A stretch of 64,000 nucleotides of DNA from positions 1 through 64,000 of the forward strand of contig KN805406.1 in assembly GCA_000818945.1 (NCBI GenBank), in the 5' to 3' direction. The position numbers and the translations under genes were made by a program. Of the stretch, positions 21,981 through 29,602 are shown in pieces. This stretch comes from Schizochytrium sp. CCTCC M209059 (lineage: Eukaryota > Sar > Bigyra > Thraustochytrida > Thraustochytriidae). The notes beneath the pieces were generated by a model. The model saw only the letters and a program-made list of their open reading frames with translations. It searched no databases and was not told the DNA's origin. Position 1 is the first letter of the stretch; each line of letters opens with the position of its first letter.

Positions 21981-22700
21981 ATGCAGGCCAAGCCCTCGAC
22001 CCTCGCAGCCCTCCTGGTCGTCGTCGTCGTCGTTGTCGTGTCGTCTTTTGCAACCTGCGCTGTCTCCGCCGCCGCAGCAAGAGAAGAAGCGTACGTGTGC
22101 GACGACACGGAAATGCTCAAACGATACCCCGGGACTGCCGTGGAGCGCCTGCGCAACGTGCAAGAGCGCGTACGCGGGCTATCCACCGAGACGCTCCAAG
22201 GCGACTGGCCCGATGTCCGCAGGAAACTACTCTGGGCCGGCGGTCTTCGCGACCTGGAAAACGTGCAACCTGGCAAAGGCTACACGGGTCATGCCTTCAA
22301 CGACTACAATCATGTCGACCTCACTACCATGCGCATGGACGTAGCCGACGAGGAACACGACGGACGCATTCCTGGCATTGCACGCGGAAACCCGCTTGGC
22401 GAAGGCATTCGCATTGCCAGTACCCCGGACCTTGGGCCAGGCGGATCTTGGTCGACTTGTCAGAACGGCGCGGGCGAAGACCCACCGCACGATGTGGCAC
22501 ACGTACAATTTCAGAGCGCCATCGCCTTCAAGCTCGTGTGGTGTCCACCATCCTTTGACTCCTTCGTTCTCGTCGACGATGACGGCGAGCTCCTCAATCG
22601 TGGCAAACCTTCGGGAAATCTTCCTCCGTTGCAGCATCGTCGCGCAAATTATCAAGTCGTCGAGGGCAGCAAGTATGCTCGCGCGTGCGGCAGCGACTAA
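21981..22700 (+). CDS. Small secreted protein, family unknown
   Basis: The protein has 239 residues from ATG 21981; an upstream in-frame TTG was ignored. It begins with a clear signal peptide: a short basic start, then a very hydrophobic core with eight consecutive valines, then an alanine-rich cleavage region near residues 28-33. The mature part of about 205 residues has four cysteines (in YVCDD, STCQN, VWCPP and RACGS), enough for two disulfides. A notable patch is GYTGHAFNDYNHVDLTTM. There is no transmembrane helix after the signal and no ER-retention motif, so it is probably secreted. I do not recognise the family. Confidence 0.75.
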   Translation: MQAKPSTLAALLVVVVVVVVSSFATCAVSAAAAREEAYVCDDTEMLKRYPGTAVERLRNVQERVRGLSTETLQGDWPDVRRKLLWAGGLRDLENVQPGKGYTGHAFNDYNHVDLTTMRMDVADEEHDGRIPGIARGNPLGEGIRIASTPDLGPGGSWSTCQNGAGEDPPHDVAHVQFQSAIAFKLVWCPPSFDSFVLVDDDGELLNRGKPSGNLPPLQHRRANYQVVEGSKYARACGSD

Positions 22701-23700
22701 AATGGGAGAGTTTTCTGCCAGAGGTATCGCATCGTCTCAAAAGAACAAGCGTGATGCTTACCGTTGAAGAGGATTTTCGCAAATGTCATCATCCCATCCT
22801 ATCTATGAAAGGTATCTTTGTGAAACACGTCTTCCTTCGTTATGGTGCACCGCGCTTTTCGAGCTTTTTCTTTTCGTGGCGGAGCAATCGTGATCTCGTC
22901 GGGAGGTTCGACCCTTCTTCTTCTTCTTCTTCTTCCCCTTTTATTCCAGTGCTTGTTTGGTGGCGAGCTTTGGCTTAGCAATTACATCCTACGACCGCGA
23001 AAAGCCTTCGTCTTTGTTTGGTTGCGCACCTCTCTCCTCGAGATTTTTTTTTGGACGAGCTCGTCAAGATTGAGACGATTCTTCTTCTTCTTCTTTTTCC
23101 CCTTGTCCTCTTTCGCGGTGCTCTTGCTCAGGCATCGTCCAAGATCCTCCTCTTTCTCTTACGACAGGATAACCTCCTCCCTCATCGACGTCGCGACATT
23201 CTATACTGTCAGTCGCAGTCACGGCCTTGCTCGGTGCGGCGCGCGCCATGTACTCAGGGGCGTCTCCTGCGACTCTCGGCAGATTCCCCACCCCCTTCGC
23301 CCCTCCTCGGCGAAACCTCTCCAGCTCGTGCCCGTGTGCAGACCGGGCCAGGCTCGTCTCTACTCGCCCCGTGCCCCCCACCCCTTACCTCTTTTCGCGT
23401 GGCGTACATTCTCTTTCCTGCGTGTGCGAGTTTTTCTTCATTTTTCCATTCTTTCCATTTCTTTTCTCCTCTCTCTCTCTCTTTTCCCTCTCTCTGGTGT
23501 GTGCTCGCCTGCGCTGCGTGCGTGCACCGCGCGGGTGGTCCACTTGCTCGCGCGCGGTCTCCACTTGCACCCGCGGCGCATCGGCCTGCGCTCTGTGCTG
23601 CGCAGCGCCTTCTTCGTCCAGAGACCTTCTTCCGGGAGCGTCTTCGCGGCGCAGCGCAGGCATCCGCCGCCGCTGCTTTGCTTTCCTCCTTTCCCTCCTT

Positions 23701-23744
23701 TCTTTTCTTTCTTTTCTTTCTTTCTTTCTTTCTTTCTTTCTTTC
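23701..23744. repeat. (TTTC)n microsatellite
   Basis: A run of TTTC units with slight interruptions lies within a longer polypyrimidine tract. Confidence 0.9.
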
Positions 23745-23988
23745 ATTCTTTTCTGTCTTTGACTTTTTCTCGTTTTTCAGGGTTTTTCCTCTTGTGTTTG
23801 TTCACTGTTGCTCCGCCTTTCTCCCTTCATTCGCGCTCTTCGTACACACGCATATACGAACTAGGCCCAGGCCTACTAGTAGTACTACTCCGCATCCATC
23901 GTTCGCTCGCTCACTCACTCATTCATACATTTCGGAATCAGCGCGAGGCCAAGCACCTCGGCGCCGCGCCGCGCGAGCGAGCGAGGGA

Positions 23989-24204
23989 NNNNNNNNNNNN
24001 NNNNNNNNNNNNNNNNNNNNNNNNNNNNNNNNNNNNNNNNNNNNNNNNNNNNNNNNNNNNNNNNNNNNNNNNNNNNNNNNNNNNNNNNNNNNNNNNNNNN
24101 NNNNNNNNNNNNNNNNNNNNNNNNNNNNNNNNNNNNNNNNNNNNNNNNNNNNNNNNNNNNNNNNNNNNNNNNNNNNNNNNNNNNNNNNNNNNNNNNNNNN
24201 NNNN
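23989..24204. other. Assembly gap (216 N)
   Basis: An unbroken run of N between two GC-rich flanks carrying GAGC tetranucleotides. The gap probably reflects an unresolved repetitive or very GC-rich stretch. Confidence 0.99.
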
Positions 24205-24343
24205 CGCTGGCCGCGGCCGGAGACCGCTCGCCCGGCGAGGGAGCGGCGCGCCGCCGGAGCGAGCGAGCGAGCGAGGGGCGATCGCGGCACGCGCCGCACG
24301 CGAAAACCAGCGGGCCCGGCCTGCGGCGAGGGAGGCCGCGAGC

Positions 24344-24383
<40 letters not shown>

Positions 24384-24681
24384 TTGCCTGCGCGCGGGCA
24401 GACGCGGATACAGACGGACGGAGCTGCGAGCGGACCCGGGCCCACGCGAGGCCGGGGGGCCGAGCGCTGCCGCTCAGGCGCGCTGCACCACGTGCTGCTT
24501 TACGGTCGTCGTCGTCCAGCACCGAAAAACTAACATACATACATACATACATTCCGCCGTGGCGCACGCCGCGACCGGCGAGGCTGGCGAGAAAGTCTGC
24601 ACACAGACGGACGAGCAAGGCGGATAGAGAGACAGAGCAAGAGACAGGCAGACGCTCGGGAACGTGCTCGGTGGTGACACC

Positions 24682-27261
24682 ATGAGCGCCGTGGACGCCA
24701 ACGACAAGGTCTGGGTCGCAGACGCAGAGGTCGGGTGGAGGCTCATGCGGGTGAAAAAGTCCAATGGGGACTCGCTCGTCGTCGCCGACCAAGATGGCGA
24801 GGCCGAGTACGAGGTCTCAATCGACGTCACCGAAGCCTATGACTCCAGCCACGACGACACCTCGCTCTCTGACATTTATCAGATGGGCGACATGAACGAA
24901 GCCGGACTCTTGCACATTCTTCGGGAACGCGCCCTCGACGACAAGATTTACACGCACATTGGAGACGTCCTCCTTAGCGTGAATCCCTATCACAACGTTG
25001 AAGACGATGAGTTTCTGCACAACGTCGCAGATCGCGTCTACAGAGACCTTTTGCAAAATGGCTTTCGCGGAAAATCGCAGAGTGTTCTTGTCAACGGCGA
25101 AAGCGGTGCTGGCAAGACCGAGGCGTCCAAGCGCGTCATGTCCTACCTGGCCACCGCGAGCGCGCGCCGACGCAAGAGTATTGGCGCCAAGAAAAAACCG
25201 CGCTCCAGCTTTAGTGTAGTAGGTCTCTTTGGCAAGCGCGGCGCCCCCAAGCTCGGACGATCCTCCGTCTCAAGCTCTAATGGCGACGCCGGCGCGGCCG
25301 CTGCGCAGGAAAACGCTACAGAACTCGAAACGAGTATCGTCGAGACAAACCCCGTTCTCGAGGCTTTTGGCAACGCCCAGACGGTCCGCAACGACAACTC
25401 CAGTCGTTTCGGCAAGTTCGTGCGTCTCGACTATGACAAGGACGGCGTCATTGTTGGCGCGCGCACCTTGCATTTTCTTCTCGAAAAGAGTCGCCTCACG
25501 CTTCATGGCGCGGGCGAGCGCAACTACCACATCTTTTACCAGCTCCTCGCCGGTTCTGCGAATGGCCTTTTGCCCGAGGACCTCCTTCCCGAGGAGCTTG
25601 ATAGTCTCGGCGACGTTGCAGAATACCGCTACCTTTCTGAACAAGCTCCCGACGAGAGCGCCAATGGTGAAGAGCAAGTCGCTAGTTCGCATTCGACCAA
25701 AAACCGAGCCAGCGTGCGCCAACGCGACCTCCAGGATTTCGAGCACCTTCTCGTCTCGCTCGATCTGCTCGGCTTCAGTTCTGATGAAAAGGCCAAAATG
25801 TGGAAGATCCTCATTGGCATTCTTCTCCTCGGTAACATCTCCTTTGAGTCCAGTGGACCCACCGGCGTCAAGTGTGTCGATGTGCACCCTGCGCTCCCTG
25901 GTTTGCTCGGCGTGCACCCGGACGCCCTCAAGACCGCCCTCGAGCGCCGGTCGGTCCGAGCAGGTCGCCGCACCTCTGTAAGCATCGTACCCCTCAGCTT
26001 ACCCGAAGCAGAGGCCTCGCGCGATGGCCTCGCAAAGGCACTTTACGCTTCGCTCTTTGATTGGCTCGTGGAGCGCGTCAACATCGCCACGAACTTGTCC
26101 GTATCGCATGGCGGCAAGGACAAGTCGTCGCTTTTCATTGGAATCCTCGATGTATTTGGATTCGAGGTGCTGCAGACGAACTCCTTTGAGCAGCTTTGCA
26201 TCAACTACGCCAATGAAAAGCTTCAGAGCATGTTTGACACCTGCATCGTTGACCTCGAACGTGCCACGCTGCAGGCAGAAGACGTCGAGCCCCCAGCGCT
26301 CGCGTTTGAGGATAACGCTGACCTCATCCATCTCCTCGACAGTCGCCCAAACGGACTCTTCCAGCTTCTCGACGAGCAAGGAGCTCTCGGCGCACGGGGC
26401 TCGGATGAAAACTTCTTTCTTGGGCTTCAGTCCATTTATGGCGAAACCAACAGCCGCCTCATCCTCTCCAAGTTCGACCAGACCTTCGAGATTGTCCACT
26501 TTGCCGGTCCCGTAAAGTACGAGGCCCCGGGACTTGTTTCCAAGAATTCCGATCATCTTCAGCCCGATTTGCGTTCACTCATTGTCGATGGCAAAGGCCA
26601 CGAGGACTTTGCGCGCACGCTCCTTAAACCCAATGAGGCACCGCACACGCGCTTCAAGGTCACGGCCCGTTCCGCCGCCGCGGCAGAGGCTGCTGGTCTT
26701 GACGACGGTGGTCCGCGCAACACGCGTAAAATGGCCAAGCTCGAGAGTGTCTCGTCCTTTTTCCGCGCCCAGCTCGCGGCGCTGTCCAACATCCTGCTCT
26801 CCACAGATCTTCATTTTGTGCGGTGCATCAAGCCAAACGAAACCAAGAGTCTCGCGCAGTTTCACTGGGATGCCCCCCTCGTCCTCGCGCAGCTGCGCGC
26901 GCTTGGCGTCTTGCAAATGATCCAGATCCGCAGGCAAGGCTACCCTGTGCGAAAGGACTTTGAAGATATTCTCGAGCGCTACCCTTATCTGCTCGCCGCA
27001 AACGGCATTGAGTGGAAGCCTGGTCAAAACGATCGTCCTTCGCTCGTTGCGCTTCTCACGGCGGTGCTCGGGCCCGATGCAAAGAATGAACTCTTTCGTA
27101 TGGGCTCTTCCAAGGTTTTTATGCTTGACGACGCTCTCAAGACGCTTAATCACAATTCTCGCGTTCAACGCGAGCAGGGAGTGACCCCCGAGGAGCTCCT
27201 CGAGCAAAGTCTTGCCGCTGCAGCCGAGCAGGACCCAGAAGCTGGAGAAGGTGAAGCATGA
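24682..27261 (+). CDS. Tail-less myosin motor protein (SH3-like N-terminus)
   Basis: This 859-residue actin-based ATPase motor starts at ATG 24682; the frame is open upstream only from a GTG. Residues 9-50 (KVWVADAEVGW onward) look like the N-terminal SH3-like subdomain. The P-loop GESGAGKT is at about 139-146, switch I NDNSSRFGKF at about 237-246, and switch II DVFGFEVLQTNSFEQLCINY near 490. A relay/converter region leads to the end. Loop 1 carries an insertion of roughly 55 residues (about 159-215) rich in Arg, Lys and Ser. After the converter (SSKVFMLDD) only about 40 residues remain, with no IQ motif and no tail domain. It therefore lacks a visible lever arm and cargo region. The myosin class cannot be assigned by eye. 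Confidence 0.93.
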   Translation: MSAVDANDKVWVADAEVGWRLMRVKKSNGDSLVVADQDGEAEYEVSIDVTEAYDSSHDDTSLSDIYQMGDMNEAGLLHILRERALDDKIYTHIGDVLLSVNPYHNVEDDEFLHNVADRVYRDLLQNGFRGKSQSVLVNGESGAGKTEASKRVMSYLATASARRRKSIGAKKKPRSSFSVVGLFGKRGAPKLGRSSVSSSNGDAGAAAAQENATELETSIVETNPVLEAFGNAQTVRNDNSSRFGKFVRLDYDKDGVIVGARTLHFLLEKSRLTLHGAGERNYHIFYQLLAGSANGLLPEDLLPEELDSLGDVAEYRYLSEQAPDESANGEEQVASSHSTKNRASVRQRDLQDFEHLLVSLDLLGFSSDEKAKMWKILIGILLLGNISFESSGPTGVKCVDVHPALPGLLGVHPDALKTALERRSVRAGRRTSVSIVPLSLPEAEASRDGLAKALYASLFDWLVERVNIATNLSVSHGGKDKSSLFIGILDVFGFEVLQTNSFEQLCINYANEKLQSMFDTCIVDLERATLQAEDVEPPALAFEDNADLIHLLDSRPNGLFQLLDEQGALGARGSDENFFLGLQSIYGETNSRLILSKFDQTFEIVHFAGPVKYEAPGLVSKNSDHLQPDLRSLIVDGKGHEDFARTLLKPNEAPHTRFKVTARSAAAAEAAGLDDGGPRNTRKMAKLESVSSFFRAQLAALSNILLSTDLHFVRCIKPNETKSLAQFHWDAPLVLAQLRALGVLQMIQIRRQGYPVRKDFEDILERYPYLLAANGIEWKPGQNDRPSLVALLTAVLGPDAKNELFRMGSSKVFMLDDALKTLNHNSRVQREQGVTPEELLEQSLAAAAEQDPEAGEGEA

Positions 27262-28044
27262 TGCAAAATTATGCGCATACGCGTACGATCCTCATACACG
27301 CCCGCGAATGCATTTCATGCAAGCATGCGGATGCATCTGCACACTGTTTTTCACCTCTTTTGTCTCGCAACCTGACCAAACTTTTTCCCGCCTGACATGT
27401 GGCTTTTTCCTTTCTGATGAATGATGATGTCGATGATGATGACGATGATGATGATGATGATAATCTTTCTGGCGCATACCTCCTCTTTCCTACGTATCTC
27501 AAAATGATCTTTGTTGTGTTTTCTTTCGCCTCCAGTTCTACCAGTCGATTCGCTTCACATCCAAAAATGTTCTATTGTCTGTTAAAGGATAGTTTCACAA
27601 CTTTCGTTCTTTGATGTTGTCGTGATGTCCCAAATACTCCGTCGTCGCTCAGAGGCATAGCCACCCTTCTACTGCGCTAACGGGTATACCGAGTAAGTAC
27701 ACGTAGAAGAAAAAGAAAAGTTTGGGATCCGATGCCCTCCCCTTTTCCGAACTGTTCATCGACAGACGCGGGCGACTCGGAACACTTTCGCTCAACGGCT
27801 TTCTAACAGAGAGTCCCAAATTGTCCCATGGTGTCAAGCAAGTGACTTGAGTGAACGAAAAGCAACAGCGAACCACGTCGGCCTCGCCTACTTGGCACCA
27901 TCGTCAAGCTGAGACGAGACAGACCCGGCGTGATCGGCACGGCGAAAAAGGAGCCAAGCAAACCTTGCTGTTAGCTGCAGGCGCGCTCAATCGCTCCTCG
28001 CGGCTCGCGCAACCAAGCACATACCAAAGGGGAAGGGGAAAAGA
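27262..28044. other. Spacer between the myosin and bestrophin-like genes
   Basis: AT-richer DNA with a GAT-type trinucleotide run at about 27415-27462. It contains the 3' end of the myosin transcript and the promoter of the next gene, on the same strand. No further gene was seen. Confidence 0.5.
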
Positions 28045-29436
28045 ATGAGCTGGACCACGGGAGCACCCAAGGTTCACGCCGTAGGCGTAGGTCCAGGCGT
28101 GCAAGACGCGGTCGGGGTGCTGCAGCAACAGCAGCAACAACAACTGCAACAACAACTGCAACAGCAGCAGCACCTCCATGGTCAGTACTACGACCAACGA
28201 TATGCCGTGGGCGACCAAGAACATGATGAAACCGATGAAGAAGACGATGAGAACGACGACGAAGAAGAGGCCGCAGACGCGGCGCGAAGACAAGAGGAAG
28301 CCTTGGAACGCAGCTTTCCGACATGGCTGCGCTACGCCAAAGTTCTCCCTCGTAAACATTGGAAAAGGGCCTTTCTCGGTGGCGATGAGGGAATCTTCAA
28401 CATTGTTAGCTTTCTGCGTGACGTTTTCTATCTAAAGGGCACTGTATTGCGACGTTGCTTCCTGCCCGCTACAGTGTCTGCACTCATCACTGGACTCTGG
28501 GTCTCCTTTTTGTTGTTAGATAGCGGAAGAACAGCCTTGGCGCCCGAACTTTTCCTGCCCATCTTCCTAGTCACGCTCTTTGTGGTTGGTTTTCGCCTCT
28601 TTGGCGCGTGGCACAGCTATCGTAAAGGACATGAAATGGTACTCCACATTGTCCACAGCGCCGTAGACTGCCTGCTCACCTGTACGACGAGCTTGCACGT
28701 GCGTAGCAGTGGTCTCGACATCATGGAAATGACACGAAGGATCAACATCCTACTCGCTTTCATTCGTCAAGACTTGCGCGAGTCCCGGCATCACAAAGTA
28801 GACAACATGACCTACAAGGCTGGTGCGAAAAAGGGCCGCCTTGCCGTCGAATGGTTCAATGCCGAACCATACAAGTTCATTGAAGATCCATATGGTTCTC
28901 CGCCTCTAAAACTCTTGCTCAAGCCCGGCGAGGAAAACGTGTACGCGGGGCATTCCCCACAGGACCGCATTTTGATTTGTGTCATCTCCATTCGAACCTA
29001 CTTTGCAAAGCATGTCAACTTTGGCGAGCAGCGCATGAGTACGCCAGACTCCAAGCTTTTCCAACACAATGTAGAGGCCATCGTACACAGCTGGGGAAAG
29101 TGCAGAGAACTCGTCCGAACCCCAGCCCCCTTTGTTCTTCATCATTTGGCGCTCTTGCTCATCTTTGTGCTCACCATGGGACTTGCTCCCGTCTACTTTC
29201 ACACAGAAGCCCAAAGCTATCCGGCGTTTCCTGTTATTGCGTCATTTCTGCTTACCTTTGCACTTTATGGAATTGAAGAGGCTGCTTGCGAGATGGAGGT
29301 CCCCTTTGGCTGGAGAGCATCCGACTGTAATCTTACCAAAATGTGCAGAGCCTTTCTCAAGCATTCGCACACCTTTTGCAAAATATGCAAAGTCAAATCT
29401 CCTTTGGATGAGGCTGACGCTGCTGATGCTCAGTGA
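28045..29436 (+). CDS. Bestrophin-like (UPF0187) chloride channel with polyQ/acidic N-terminus
   Basis: The protein has 463 residues, ATG at 28045. The first 130 residues are unusual: glutamine-rich at 27-42, then a tract dominated by Asp and Glu at 59-76. The rest matches the bestrophin/UPF0187 fold: hydrophobic helices at about 139-158 and 169-187, then RLFGAWHSYRKGHEMVLHIV, and two late helices around 375-395 and 403-420. These are followed by YGIEEAACEMEVPFGW and a DCNL motif, the counterpart of the conserved IENPFG...D.NDL of bestrophins. The family forms pentameric anion channels in plasma or organelle membranes. The polyQ/acidic extension probably faces the cytosol and is not typical of the family. 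Confidence 0.8.
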   Translation: MSWTTGAPKVHAVGVGPGVQDAVGVLQQQQQQQLQQQLQQQQHLHGQYYDQRYAVGDQEHDETDEEDDENDDEEEAADAARRQEEALERSFPTWLRYAKVLPRKHWKRAFLGGDEGIFNIVSFLRDVFYLKGTVLRRCFLPATVSALITGLWVSFLLLDSGRTALAPELFLPIFLVTLFVVGFRLFGAWHSYRKGHEMVLHIVHSAVDCLLTCTTSLHVRSSGLDIMEMTRRINILLAFIRQDLRESRHHKVDNMTYKAGAKKGRLAVEWFNAEPYKFIEDPYGSPPLKLLLKPGEENVYAGHSPQDRILICVISIRTYFAKHVNFGEQRMSTPDSKLFQHNVEAIVHSWGKCRELVRTPAPFVLHHLALLLIFVLTMGLAPVYFHTEAQSYPAFPVIASFLLTFALYGIEEAACEMEVPFGWRASDCNLTKMCRAFLKHSHTFCKICKVKSPLDEADAADAQ

Positions 29437-29602
29437 CCACGTCCGTCTCCTTTGGCCACCCTTTGCGCTCACCGCCATTTGTCAAAAGCAACAGTGATCT
29501 GTGACTCAAGTGGCAAGATCTTGACACATGGAGAGATCTCATTTCGCAGTACAGAAACAAAACAAGAGCACTTGGCCGCTTCATACAAACCACGTGGCCA
29601 CT

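Larger units (their letters stand above)
22701..24681. other. 2-kb pyrimidine-rich region upstream of the myosin gene, with an assembly gap
   Basis: The + strand is strongly pyrimidine-rich, with (TTC)n at 22914-22935 and (TTTC)n at 23701-23744. After the N gap come a GAGC run (about 24257-24275), (GCGT)n (about 24345-24384) and (CATA)n (about 24532-24552). Long open frames here consist of Ser/Phe/Leu or Arg/Ala runs and are not genes. The stretch probably contains the promoter and leader of the myosin gene at 24682. Confidence 0.55.

Noticed and set aside
22842..24685. Long + strand open frames (306, 466 and 555 residues) upstream of the myosin gene
   Set aside because: Composed of Phe/Ser/Leu runs from polypyrimidine DNA and Arg/Ala runs, two of them translating through the N gap; no conserved sequence.
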